From an uncultured bacterium (lineage in GTDB: Bacteria > Verrucomicrobiota > Lentisphaeria > Victivallales > UBA1829): a stretch of DNA of 64,000 bases. The DNA is taken from assembly GCA_949292215.1 (NCBI GenBank), contig CASEYW010000188.1, positions 1 to 64,000 of the forward strand, written 5' to 3'. Below, piece by piece: positions 47,501-55,903 of the stretch (position 1 is its first letter; each line of letters begins with the position of its first letter). The position numbers and the translations under genes were made by a program. The notes beneath the pieces were generated by a model. That model saw nothing but the letters and a program-made list of their open reading frames with translations, was not told the origin of the DNA and did no database searches.

Positions 47501-48445
47501 TTCTTCGTCCAGTCTCTTCTGGCGGATCCGAACCGCGGGGAAACGCCGAGTCCGTTCAGTCTCGGCGGCGGGGAAACCTTTGCCGGACAGCTCCGTTACT
47601 TCCCCAGCCGCGCAGAAGCGTACCTCTATACCGGCAACACTCACGGGATGGTCTACCGGATCGAAGGTCTCAACAAGAACGGAATCATCAAAGGAGAGAA
47701 GCGTCTCTCCGGCACAATGAAACTGACACGTCATCTTGATCCGTTCGCCCAAAAGACAGAAACGGCAAAGCCCGTGTTTGAACGGCTCTCAGATCCGCTC
47801 CGGACGGGAGAGTGGAAAAATACCGGGGTTGAACTCCGCGACAACAGCGGACGCCGTCTGGCAAACGTCCGTTTCGGCTATGATGACAACACCCTCTACG
47901 CCCGGTTCGATGTCCAGAATCCAAAGACGTTCGTCAATCGCGCGGATGACCCGGCCATGGCGTTCAAAATGGGGGATTCCGTTGGATTCTACCTTGGCAA
48001 GCCGGGGAAGAGCGCTCCAACTGATCCGGTCCGGATCCTTGCCACCGTCCTGAAAGGAAAACCCGTTGTCATCGGTTTCTTCCCGAAATCCGCCGTGCTG
48101 AAACATCCATATGAATACTTCACCAGCGCCGGAGGACGCGTCAAATTTGAATTTGCCGGAATCATTCCGGATGCGCGCGCAGTCTTCCGTCCGGGCGCCA
48201 GCGGCTATACATTCGAACTAGCCATTCCCCGCCGCATCCTGCCGAAATATGAATTCAAAAAGGGCGGAACAATTGCTCTGGAAGCGGAAGTGCTCCTTTC
48301 CGGCAATGGAATCCGGGGGCTCCAGACGCTCTCACGGAATCATCTCTTCACACCACGCTCCGCCGGGCAGGCAAAAATGGTCGATGACATTCCAAGTGAA
48401 GCCCGAATCTATCCGCAGTACATGAGAAATGCGGAAGTCAGATAA
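44534..48445 (+). CDS. Large secreted propeller protein flanked by two CBM9/DOMON-like domains
   Basis: 1303 residues. Signal peptide (HLTALFTGAALFLPLAAL). About 28-245 is a CBM9-like sandwich (KIDGKLNDWDHSGKEW, VMYDDDALYLAADIL). About 282-355 is FlgD-Ig-like (LYWDGFDWRGNRMPVGEYTW). About 375-1060 is a propeller (LAQTAEVPDCDSF precedes it; blades such as CYISDNGYSNQIWMVSHGK, DDRGNIYLTASDNKVYFI). About 1083-1303 is a second DOMON-like domain ending DIPSEARIYPQYM. It is the end gene of the operon. The shared ending with the 39026 protein shows they are paralogous; both may act on the same substrate. Confidence 0.9.
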   Translation: MKFTKHLTALFTGAALFLPLAALDIMDGVMYALPAPANLKIDGKLNDWDHSGKEWLALSREVADRFSGEVMVMYDDDALYLAADILTGGGPMKNTNKPGEKPWIGHNLEFRCIATPKAPHPLRIAKNDINDPSVKPYAPYIKTMAIWMETVTRTPHITLQDGPPYPGSMIHDPEGVQLAFGETKNPDRYQMEARIPWKLLGVESGKNPFRPGQSMTAFWTVLWPQSITQRAEALRIAPTTGFGWSWHGVDKWGRIVFAPDSKLKRHNPDLKTYLAQTAEVPDCDSFTVNMPNDGMLSVSIFGKDGSVLREIAGGERHKKGPVTLYWDGFDWRGNRMPVGEYTWKAYIHDPLKVSFTGAAGTSAKVPYETQDGRGNWGGNMGPATAVSSDNEGLYYLWGSNEGGQSIVKTDFDNNVLWRTTPYVIEGGYGPHVAIGANRKYVYVLSGWFNTFLTRYDAKNGLTAPFGSQRFLTLDTYGKTPPQQLDWNTPMHSANSIVVTETEVFVPLHYKGKIHVYDAESGTLKRTLPCEWARGAALDRNGDLYVLSMRDTNGWHNRGAELHRFTKAQGKARMVMRLPGRIQNPWNIVIHNGICYISDNGYSNQIWMVSHGKITGTIGREGGRPWFGKYDPKGLLHPAGLHIDRFGKLHVAQAAIPSVFQKYDAKTRVLEGELFGEVGYCPPSWPDCDDPLLVYVKDYFSNGLIRSRLKGDGTSSGTEAYWRFSKMDWPYSLQNWIANYKVPRVFRGPANLKYMFAAGLDANPAVLVRMEGDTLKPVNSFGTDGIQPGLTVWSDRNANGKIDPEEVRIITTLAGQTLDAKWRSHASKVDDRGNIYLTASDNKVYFIPFRSQGKNGCMEWDFDRSKILVQEIIPGARTPLFYTAREQITGIDEDSKGNLYLSFNTNLNYASPEWTSKLKFGLGHSGRFNAVKIVSFDPQGRQRFLVGRKATGVLRDGEMYHHWTQAGMLGDHYIAVASEWTPFTLYTSDGFFVQSLLADPNRGETPSPFSLGGGETFAGQLRYFPSRAEAYLYTGNTHGMVYRIEGLNKNGIIKGEKRLSGTMKLTRHLDPFAQKTETAKPVFERLSDPLRTGEWKNTGVELRDNSGRRLANVRFGYDDNTLYARFDVQNPKTFVNRADDPAMAFKMGDSVGFYLGKPGKSAPTDPVRILATVLKGKPVVIGFFPKSAVLKHPYEYFTSAGGRVKFEFAGIIPDARAVFRPGASGYTFELAIPRRILPKYEFKKGGTIALEAEVLLSGNGIRGLQTLSRNHLFTPRSAGQAKMVDDIPSEARIYPQYMRNAEVR

Positions 48446-48463
48446 CGCGGTCCTACCAAAACG

Positions 48464-48502
48464 CGGAGCCGCCGGGATCGTTCCGGCGGCTCCGTCATTT
48501 TT
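48464..48502 (+). terminator. Strong intrinsic terminator of the first GntR-pseudopilin operon
   Basis: A perfect 12-bp stem, CGGAGCCGCCGG (48464-48475) with CCGGCGGCTCCG (48483-48494), has a 7-base loop and is followed by TCATTTTTTCT. It lies 19 bases after the stop of the 1303-aa gene. Confidence 0.92.
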
Positions 48503-48587
48503 TCTACCAAACCGATCTTCCGCGTCTTGCATCCGTGACAAATACCGATACATTACCAGAACATCAAAAAAAAAAAGGAATCTGATC

Positions 48588-50252
48588 ATGAATATGGACA
48601 AGTTGTTGAAATCCGTCGAACCGCGATTTGACGAAACCGTTTCAATGCCGTCTTCCATCTGCCATTCCATCGGCTATCACAGCCGCCTGCCCGACGGCTG
48701 CACCTGCCACAGCACCCGGGAGGCAATCTATTATGCACTGGCACTGATCCGGTCCGGAAAAAAGAAACATCTCGACCGGGCGGAAAAGGTCATCCGCGCT
48801 GTTCTGGCTCTTCAGGAAACCAATCCCTACAAACAGACCTACGGCATCTGGCCGTGGTTCCAGGAAGAACCCCTGCCGAAAATGTCACCGCCCGACTGGA
48901 ACTGGGCGGATTTCATCGGAGCCGCACTCTGCCATATCCTGCTCGAACATAAAAAAGAGCTTCCGAAACAACTTGCCAAGGAAATTACCGATGCCCTGGA
49001 ACGAGCGGCGTGGTCCATCTTCCGGCGGAATGTTCAGCCGAATTACACGAACATCGCTCTCATGGGAGCTGCCGTAACATCCGCGGCAGGACGGATTCTC
49101 AAAAACGATCTGCTCACCGAATACGCCCGGGAAAGGATCAAAGCGTTCTGGGAGTTCACACAGGAAACCGGCGGACTCAACGAATACAACAGTCCGACCT
49201 ATACCTTCATTGCCCTCTTTGAAACGGAACGCATTCTCCAGCTCTCCAAAGACCGGGAGACGTGCGAATATGCGGAAAAACTCCGCCGTCTTATCTGGCA
49301 GTCGCTCGCGGACCACTACCATCCCGCGACAGGACAGCTCGCAGGTCCCCACAGCCGGGCTTACGCATCGCGTCTTGACACGGGAATCATCCATTATCTT
49401 GCCGAAATGACAGGAGTCGATATTCCCGGCGCCGATCCGAAAGAGGAAAAAACTGATCTGAGTCTATTTTCCGGAGAAACACATCTGCCGTGTCCGAAGG
49501 ACATTGCAAAACGCTTCCGCAAACTCCCGAAAAAAGAGCTGGAATCCACACAGCGATTCATCAAACGGGAACCGGATTCCGACTCCTTTTACGGCACCAC
49601 CTGGATGACGGAACAGGTCGCATTCGGTTCCATCAGCCGCTGCTGCACCTGGGTACAGGGGCACCCGCTGATCGCCTATTGGGTCAACGGAAAAAAACCG
49701 GCTGTTTTCCATTTCAACTTTCTGAAAAACGGAAGAGAGTTCTCCTCGATGGGACTCCGCACGGCGCAGAAGAAAAACATCGCTCTGACCGCCTTTCATC
49801 CGCTGACCGACCGGGGCGATTATCACATCCATCTCGACCACCCGGCGGATCAGATCTTCCGCGCCACAGAACTCGTTCTGCGTTATAAAGTGGAAGCGGA
49901 AAATGCGGAAGTCTGCGAACTCTCCGACGCGGTATTTGAACTCCGGGCAGGAGACTGGAAAGCAGTCGTTCACGTTCCGACGGGATCGTTCGATGGAAAA
50001 CCAACTGCCTGCGCCTGCGGAAAAACAGACAACTGCGCCTACGTCGATGTCATCTGCTACGCCGATCCGGAAAAAGCATTCAGATTCGATGAATCCCTCC
50101 AGGATCAGCTGGCGGTCGCAGTCGAGATCCTCAAAGCGGATGAAAAAGTCTCCGCGGATCTGCCTGATGTAAAATCCGAAAGCGGCACCGTCACCGCCGC
50201 ATGGCGCGGACTCAACGTCACGGTTCCCCTCTGCGGTGTGCCATACGACTAA
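48588..50252 (+). CDS. Unrecognised cytosolic alpha/alpha-toroid-like protein
   Basis: 554 residues from the ATG at 48588, with AAAAGGAAT upstream; a reading from 48429 runs across the terminator. No signal peptide. The first 320 residues are helix pairs with aromatic-rich turns (NYTNIALMGAAVTSAAGRIL, GGLNEYNSPTYTFIALFETE, HYHPATGQLAGPHSRAYASR), recalling (alpha/alpha)6 polysaccharide lyases and hydrolases. The C-terminal 200 are beta-rich (VQGHPLIAYWVNGKKPAVFH), as in heparinase-type lyases. No family can be assigned with confidence. Its place between two sugar-active gene groups suggests intracellular oligosaccharide breakdown. I saw no own promoter with certainty. Confidence 0.85.
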   Translation: MNMDKLLKSVEPRFDETVSMPSSICHSIGYHSRLPDGCTCHSTREAIYYALALIRSGKKKHLDRAEKVIRAVLALQETNPYKQTYGIWPWFQEEPLPKMSPPDWNWADFIGAALCHILLEHKKELPKQLAKEITDALERAAWSIFRRNVQPNYTNIALMGAAVTSAAGRILKNDLLTEYARERIKAFWEFTQETGGLNEYNSPTYTFIALFETERILQLSKDRETCEYAEKLRRLIWQSLADHYHPATGQLAGPHSRAYASRLDTGIIHYLAEMTGVDIPGADPKEEKTDLSLFSGETHLPCPKDIAKRFRKLPKKELESTQRFIKREPDSDSFYGTTWMTEQVAFGSISRCCTWVQGHPLIAYWVNGKKPAVFHFNFLKNGREFSSMGLRTAQKKNIALTAFHPLTDRGDYHIHLDHPADQIFRATELVLRYKVEAENAEVCELSDAVFELRAGDWKAVVHVPTGSFDGKPTACACGKTDNCAYVDVICYADPEKAFRFDESLQDQLAVAVEILKADEKVSADLPDVKSESGTVTAAWRGLNVTVPLCGVPYD

Positions 50253-50282
50253 GCCAGAAGAGAAGAAAGAGCGCACTTCCAC

Positions 50283-51233
50283 TCAATCGGCAAAAAGACC
50301 TTTCAGATTCCGGAACAGAAGTTCGGCACCGGCATCGTTCGGGTGGATGCCGTCCACATAATATGCCGGATCGTCCGGCAGAAGAGTTCGTCCGTCGATG
50401 AAACGAACCTGCGGGAACTCCGCGGCAAGACCGCGGAGCGCTTCGCAATAGTCGTCCAGATGCAAACCAAGTTCATTCGGTTCGGTCCGTCCCGCCCAGG
50501 GGATCGGGCCGAGCAGAATCACTTCCGCCTTCTTCCGGGAAAGAAGCGGCAGAAGCGCTCCTTTCATATCCTTTCGATACACCTCCAAGGGACGGGATGT
50601 GTTGAAATCGTTGACCCCGAATCCGAGAATCACCCGGTCCCATTCATACTCCAGGGCGCAGGAACCGAGCCGCTGATCCGCAGTCGCTCCGGCAACACTC
50701 AAATTGCAGTATTCGCTCTCCAGCAGGCGCGCAAGCCGGTCCGCATACGCCAGCGACGGACGCGACACCGTCATTCCCTGCATGATGGAATCGCCGATAA
50801 ACAGCATCGCATGATCCTTCCGTGGAACGTTCTCCACCCGCGCGCCGTCATCGGCTTTCAACTCCCCGACAAAACATTCGGCCAGATGCGGAAGCGCAAT
50901 TTCCACCTGGTGCAGACTGCCATCCAGAGTAAGCGCAAGCTGTTCCTTCTCATAGGAATACGTACTCTCCACACCGTCCACGAACACACTGAATGCAAAC
51001 ACCGGGCGGGCAGTTCTGCCAAACGCCACCGGAAGTGAAAGATTTGCCGAATCCGTTTTCAGCAGGACCCGGACTCCGGAGGGGCAATTTGCACGAATCT
51101 CGCGATGCTCCGTGCAACGGTAAATTTCCAGCAGAGAAGGAGTCAGTCGGTGAAGCTGGAGACCTTTTTCCTTTGCCTCCATCGAAACACATCCGCGAAG
51201 GAGTCCGCAGTTTTTCCGCAAATCGAACAGCAT
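50283..51233 (-). CDS. SGNH/GDSL esterase with N-terminal CE2-like beta domain
   Basis: 316 residues from the ATG at 51233, which has GAGG about seven bases upstream; in-frame ATGs at 51245 and 51260 lack a Shine-Dalgarno. The first 130 residues form a beta-rich jelly-roll-like domain (FAFSVFVDGVESTYSYEKEQ). The SGNH part has FIGDSIMQGM (block I), VAGATA (block II), LGFGVND (block III) and DGIHPNDAG (block V). This two-domain order resembles CE2 acetylesterases. No signal peptide, so it probably works on imported, acetylated oligosaccharides. It is divergent from the deacetylase gene. Confidence 0.9.
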   Translation of the reverse strand: MLFDLRKNCGLLRGCVSMEAKEKGLQLHRLTPSLLEIYRCTEHREIRANCPSGVRVLLKTDSANLSLPVAFGRTARPVFAFSVFVDGVESTYSYEKEQLALTLDGSLHQVEIALPHLAECFVGELKADDGARVENVPRKDHAMLFIGDSIMQGMTVSRPSLAYADRLARLLESEYCNLSVAGATADQRLGSCALEYEWDRVILGFGVNDFNTSRPLEVYRKDMKGALLPLLSRKKAEVILLGPIPWAGRTEPNELGLHLDDYCEALRGLAAEFPQVRFIDGRTLLPDDPAYYVDGIHPNDAGAELLFRNLKGLFAD

Positions 51234-51315
51234 GGCAAACCTCATGAAAGAATCAAACATTCGGAAACAACACTAAAAATAATATACATTTCTTCCGGAA
51301 AAAGTAAAATCCGGA

Positions 51316-51344
51316 TTGAAAAATCGTCACCCCTTCGTTATGGT
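51316..51344 (+). promoter_or_regulatory. Putative promoter of the polysaccharide deacetylase gene
   Basis: TTGAAA (51316-51321) and TATGGT (51339-51344) are separated by 17 bases, about 45 bases before the ATG at 51390. Confidence 0.4.
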
Positions 51345-51389
51345 ATGACCATTGCAGAATATTGCTGGCATTCACGAAAGGAAAAAACG

Positions 51390-53429
51390 ATGATCTCTCT
51401 TTACAAACGGGCTCTGCTGCTTTCCGCGGCAGCTGTTTGCCTCATTCTTCAGGCAAAACCGGATGCAGACTGGACCCCCGAACAGAGCAGGAAATACGCA
51501 CACCATTTTCTCTTGCCTGCCAATCCACTCGGCTTTCCGGAATACCTTCAGACCGTGACTGTGAAGTTCGCTTCACCGGAAGCAGCGGAAAAAGCAAAAC
51601 TCTCCATCCCGGGACTCCCCGATGAACAGGAACTTGCCTTCTCCACCCGCTGGGACGATGTCAACGACAAACACTTGAGAATGTCCGAACTTCTCAAAAA
51701 GCACAACATGAAGGGGACCTTTTTCCTCACACGTCCCTGGAACAAAGAGTATTATCGGAAAATCGCAGAACAACTGCTGGAAAACGGCTGTGCGATCGGC
51801 AGCCACACCATCTCGCATCCCTCCCTGCCGACGCTGGTTCCGAATGAAGCATTCCACCAGATGATGCTGATCCGACCGGAGCTGGAATCCAATCTCAACA
51901 CCTGTGTAGTATCATTCGTTCTCCCCGGCTGCGCGCTGGGAAGCCGGATCGAAAATCAGACCGCGCTCGCTGTCGGGCAGACCATTCAGCGCTGCGGTTA
52001 TCTTTCAAATCCGGAATTCTGGAATGACAACGAAAAACGTTACGGACTCAAACCCGGCACCTGTTTCGCCACCCATCTCTTTGATGCAAACGATAAAAAT
52101 CCAACCATGGAACGTTTCGAAAAGGGATTGAAGAACCAGCTCAACCGAGTTAAAAAGAATCCTTCCAATCCCCATATCACACTCGGAGTACATACCTGGC
52201 AGGACGACAAGGGCTTCGAGGAACTGGACCGGATCTTCACAAAATACGGTCATAACCCGAAATGGTGGTACTGCAATGAAAACGAATACGCCGCATACCG
52301 GTATCAATTTCTTCACAGCAAAGTCGTTTCCGCAAAACGGAACGGTGATACCGTCACATACACCATCCGCCGCATTGCGCCGGGACCTCTCGGATCAACG
52401 ATTCCTCTCAGCTTGAAATTCTCGGAAACACCTCTTTCCGTCAAAGCCTCTGAAACACTTACTCCGACACGAACCGGACTCTACAAGCTGCCGCACGATG
52501 CGGACCGTCAGACCCCGCAATACGTGGAACTGATCAAAAATACTGCCAATCTGCCTCTGACCGCGGCAATCTTTGAATCGAAAAAGTTCCCCGGACTCTC
52601 CGTCGGACTCCACTGGGACGACTCCAGGCAACAGCTGCAGGGATTCCTCCTGAACCGCTCAAGAGTTCCCTTGCAACAGCTCAACAAGACCATCTATTTC
52701 CCAATGCAGTGGAAAACTCCGGTCCGTTTCATGAGAACCTGGGAAGTCCTCCCGGGAAACAAAGATGCGTTTCTGTTCACACCTCCCGCGGAAGACAGAC
52801 ATCCCGATCCAAATCTGAGTGAAGGCCCTCATCTTTACGTCCTCCAGTGCGATTTTCTCATGGACGGCAAAGCCCAGCGAATCTATGCGACAACAGAACT
52901 GAAACAGCCGGTCATCCCCTTCCCCTGTGCAAGAGATACAGCCGTGTTTCTGGGCCCGGTTCCCGGAGAGAAGATCACGGATGAGCTCCTTGCTCAGCTT
53001 TCCATTCCCGGAAAAAAACTCGCACATCTCGGAACAAAACCCACGGAACTCTGGCGAAAACAGGCCGATGGAAAAAACATCAAAAGCTATATTCTCAGTG
53101 CGTACAGCACGGATCAGGCATGGATCAAAGATTCCCGGGATTTCTTCAAGCAGAAAAAGGGAAATCAGCTCATTGCCCTGGATTTTACCTCTCCCTCTGA
53201 AGGAAAATCTGTCCGTCTCTTCTGTTCCCCGGCACAGTTCCGTGAAGCATGGTTGAACGGGAAAAAACTCCCGGCCCTGAAAAACGGGCTTCCAATCAAC
53301 CCACGAAAAGGAGTCAACCGTCTCATTCTTGTCCGGAAACCTGTCAATTGGCCGCAGACAAGTCTGGAACTCTCCATTGCGGAGAAAGATCCTTTCCAAC
53401 CGGTCAAATGCCTGAAGCCGGACTTCTGA
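51390..53429 (+). CDS. Secreted polysaccharide deacetylase-like protein (NodB/CE4 fold)
   Basis: 679 residues from the ATG at 51390 with AAAGGAAAA upstream; an earlier frame opening at 51105 overlaps the divergent gene and is unlikely. Signal peptide (ALLLSAAAVCLILQA). NodB domain at about 80-300: metal-binding Asp in FSTRWDDV (89-90), His139 and His143 in GSHTISHPS, and a later TLGVHTWQDD. The rest is beta-rich with no motif I can name. It would remove acetyl groups from an extracellular or periplasmic amino-sugar or acetylated polymer. The GH95 gene follows after 43 bases and may be cotranscribed. Confidence 0.9.
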   Translation: MISLYKRALLLSAAAVCLILQAKPDADWTPEQSRKYAHHFLLPANPLGFPEYLQTVTVKFASPEAAEKAKLSIPGLPDEQELAFSTRWDDVNDKHLRMSELLKKHNMKGTFFLTRPWNKEYYRKIAEQLLENGCAIGSHTISHPSLPTLVPNEAFHQMMLIRPELESNLNTCVVSFVLPGCALGSRIENQTALAVGQTIQRCGYLSNPEFWNDNEKRYGLKPGTCFATHLFDANDKNPTMERFEKGLKNQLNRVKKNPSNPHITLGVHTWQDDKGFEELDRIFTKYGHNPKWWYCNENEYAAYRYQFLHSKVVSAKRNGDTVTYTIRRIAPGPLGSTIPLSLKFSETPLSVKASETLTPTRTGLYKLPHDADRQTPQYVELIKNTANLPLTAAIFESKKFPGLSVGLHWDDSRQQLQGFLLNRSRVPLQQLNKTIYFPMQWKTPVRFMRTWEVLPGNKDAFLFTPPAEDRHPDPNLSEGPHLYVLQCDFLMDGKAQRIYATTELKQPVIPFPCARDTAVFLGPVPGEKITDELLAQLSIPGKKLAHLGTKPTELWRKQADGKNIKSYILSAYSTDQAWIKDSRDFFKQKKGNQLIALDFTSPSEGKSVRLFCSPAQFREAWLNGKKLPALKNGLPINPRKGVNRLILVRKPVNWPQTSLELSIAEKDPFQPVKCLKPDF

Positions 53430-53472
53430 TCTGTTTTCTTCCATCCTAACTATAAATAAGGATTCTCCATTT

Positions 53473-55806
53473 ATGAGTGCATCACAAGTTCTTTTTTACC
53501 GGGAGGCGGCTCCCTACTGGGAAGCCGCACTCCCCCTGGGCAACGGACGTCTCGGCGCCATGATCCACGGAGGCGCGGAACAGGAAAGTCTCGCGCTCAA
53601 TGACGACACCCTCTGGTCGGGTCGGCCGGAAAACCGTTACAGCAAAGAAATTTTCAAGTCCCTCCCCGAAGCCCGCCGTCTGATCGCGGAACGCAAATTC
53701 TCGGAAGCTGATAAATTCATTTCCGAGCACATGGGCGATCACGACTCACAGAGTTATCTGCCGGCAGGAGACCTGAACATCCGCTTCCGGCATACAGGTT
53801 CCATCGAAAATTACCGCAGAGAACTTGATCTCTCAACCGCTCTTTTCTCCATGGAGTATACTACGGGAGGAGTCCAGTTCCGACGGGAGGCGTTCGCTTC
53901 CCATCCTGCGCAGATCCTTGTCTACCGAATCACCGCGGGAACGCGCGGTTCGCTGAATTTTGAAGCGGAATTCGCCTCGCAGATCCGGGGACAGGCAGCT
54001 TCTCTCAACGGGGATATCGTCTTCGACGGCGAATGCCCGGTTCATGACCGCCGGGATGAAATTGTCTGGAAGGATGACCAGGGACGCACCGGCATCCGCT
54101 ACCGTATGCACCTGAGAGCCTTGTCGGAAGGCGGTTCCCTCTGCTCGGAAAATGGAGTGCTGAAGGTGGAGGGCGCTGATTCCGTCACACTTCTTCTTTC
54201 CATCCGCTCCAACTTCAAAGACTGGAAAACCATGCCGGAAGAAAGCGGAATCGACTGGAAGGCGCTGGCGGCTGCTGATCTGGACAAGGCGGAAAAAGCA
54301 GGATTCGAAGTTCTGAAACAGCAGCATATCGGAGATTATCGTGCTCTTGCCATGCGGTCCGTTCTGGAATTTCCGGAACAGCCGGGAGATGAAGGAACCG
54401 TCCCGGAGCGTCTCGCGCTGGAACAGAATCGGGAGATCTTTTCCCCCTCGCTGGCGGCTCTGCTTTACAACTACGGCAGATATCTGATGATCGCCTCATC
54501 CCGTCCGGGAACGCAGGCGACCAATCTTCAGGGAATCTGGAACCGTCTTCTCTTCCCCCCCTGGGGATGCAACTATACAACGAACATCAATACGGAGATG
54601 AACTACTGGCCCGCAGAAAACACCAATCTTGCCGAATGCGCGGAACCGCTTTTCCAGTTTATCCGGGATCTTTCCGAAAAAGGAAAAGATGCGGCACGGG
54701 AGCTCTATCATCTCTCCGGCTGGTGTCTCCATCACAATTCGGATCTCTGGCGTTACTGTTCCACAGCCACAGGCCGTGCTCAGTGGCTCTTCTGGCCGGT
54801 CTGCGGCGGATGGCTCTGCCGCCATGTGATGGATCATTACCGGTACTCAGCGGACAAGGAGTTCCTTTCCCGTTTCGAACCGATTCTTCGCGGTGCAGCG
54901 GAATTTTTCCTCGGACTTCTCCAGGATCACAACGGCGTGCTGGAAACCTGTCCTTCGACTTCTCCGGAAAACAACTTCATTGATCCGGAGACAGGAAAAT
55001 CAGCCGCCGCGGCATCCGGGTCAGTCATGGACATGTCCATCATCCGAGAGACCTTTGAAAGTGTTCTGGAGTGTGCGGAAGCGCTCTCCTCGGAGGATGC
55101 TTTCGTCCGGAAGATCCGGCAAGCTCTGCCGAAACTGCGGAAGCCTTCGATCGGCTCCGAAGGACAGCTCCTCGAATATGGAGAAGACTTTCAGGAAGCG
55201 GAAATCCATCATCGTCACGTCTCCCATCTCTACGATGTCTACCCCGGCTCCGCTTTCACTCCGGAACACAACCGGGAATACTACGATGCCGCCAGAGTTT
55301 CGCTGGAACGGCGTGGTGATCTCAGTACCGGATGGGCAATGGGATGGCGAGTCGCACTCTGGGCGCGTTTCCTCGACGGCGATCACGCATGCCGGGTCAT
55401 CCGGAATCTGCTGACTCCCGTTTTCCCGCAAGGAACTCCGAATTATGTGGCGGGCGGCGGGGTCTATCCGAATCTGTTCGACGCCCATCCGCCGTTCCAG
55501 ATCGACGGCAACTTCGGAGTCACTGCAGCGATCGGCGAATTGTTTGTCCAGAGCCACAAACGGACTCCGGAAGGGGAAACTGTCGTCGAGCTCTTTCCCG
55601 CCCTCCCCTCCGCCTGGACCGAAGGACGCATCACCGGTCTGCGCGCACAGGGGGATCTCACGATCAACTTGAAATGGAACAAGCCCGGCGCCGCAGACTT
55701 CCTCGCGGAAATCACAGCCGGCCATGAGGGTACGTTCCTCTTCCGCACGCCCGCCGGAAGCGTGAAAAAACATCTTCATGCAGGAGAGAAAACAACGCTC
55801 TCCTGA
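53473..55806 (+). CDS. GH95 alpha-L-fucosidase / alpha-L-galactosidase family enzyme
   Basis: 777 residues, full family length. The N-terminal beta domain has PLGNGRLGAMIHGG and LNDDTLWSG. Catalytic positions of the family are all present: Asn371 and Asn373 in TTNINTEMNYWP, the general-acid Glu499 in STSPENNF, and Asp678 in HPPFQIDGNFG. It hydrolyses alpha-1,2-linked fucose, or alpha-galactose of the L series, on host or plant glycans. There is no signal peptide, so the enzyme is predicted to be cytoplasmic and act on imported oligosaccharides. AAGGATTCT precedes the ATG. Confidence 0.96.
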   Translation: MSASQVLFYREAAPYWEAALPLGNGRLGAMIHGGAEQESLALNDDTLWSGRPENRYSKEIFKSLPEARRLIAERKFSEADKFISEHMGDHDSQSYLPAGDLNIRFRHTGSIENYRRELDLSTALFSMEYTTGGVQFRREAFASHPAQILVYRITAGTRGSLNFEAEFASQIRGQAASLNGDIVFDGECPVHDRRDEIVWKDDQGRTGIRYRMHLRALSEGGSLCSENGVLKVEGADSVTLLLSIRSNFKDWKTMPEESGIDWKALAAADLDKAEKAGFEVLKQQHIGDYRALAMRSVLEFPEQPGDEGTVPERLALEQNREIFSPSLAALLYNYGRYLMIASSRPGTQATNLQGIWNRLLFPPWGCNYTTNINTEMNYWPAENTNLAECAEPLFQFIRDLSEKGKDAARELYHLSGWCLHHNSDLWRYCSTATGRAQWLFWPVCGGWLCRHVMDHYRYSADKEFLSRFEPILRGAAEFFLGLLQDHNGVLETCPSTSPENNFIDPETGKSAAAASGSVMDMSIIRETFESVLECAEALSSEDAFVRKIRQALPKLRKPSIGSEGQLLEYGEDFQEAEIHHRHVSHLYDVYPGSAFTPEHNREYYDAARVSLERRGDLSTGWAMGWRVALWARFLDGDHACRVIRNLLTPVFPQGTPNYVAGGGVYPNLFDAHPPFQIDGNFGVTAAIGELFVQSHKRTPEGETVVELFPALPSAWTEGRITGLRAQGDLTINLKWNKPGAADFLAEITAGHEGTFLFRTPAGSVKKHLHAGEKTTLS

Positions 55807-55903
55807 TCCGGATGCCCGGTGAAGTACACCTCCCCTTCCATGAGTCCTCTCCGGACTCCTGCGAAGGGGCTTCTTTTTCCGGACCCCCTCCTTGCAACAA
55901 TAT

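Noticed and set aside
45593..47752. 719-codon open frame on the minus strand
   Set aside because: Antisense shadow of the 1303-aa propeller gene, whose signal peptide, domains and operon position are clear.
48565..48577. Run of A before the 554-aa gene as a slippage or repeat element
   Set aside because: It is outside coding sequence and simply forms the A-rich part of the ribosome-binding region.
55843..55859. GAGTCC-TCTCC-GGACTC hairpin between GH95 and AraC as a terminator
   Set aside because: Only a six-base stem, and the nearest T run is more than ten bases downstream on the plus strand and absent on the minus strand.
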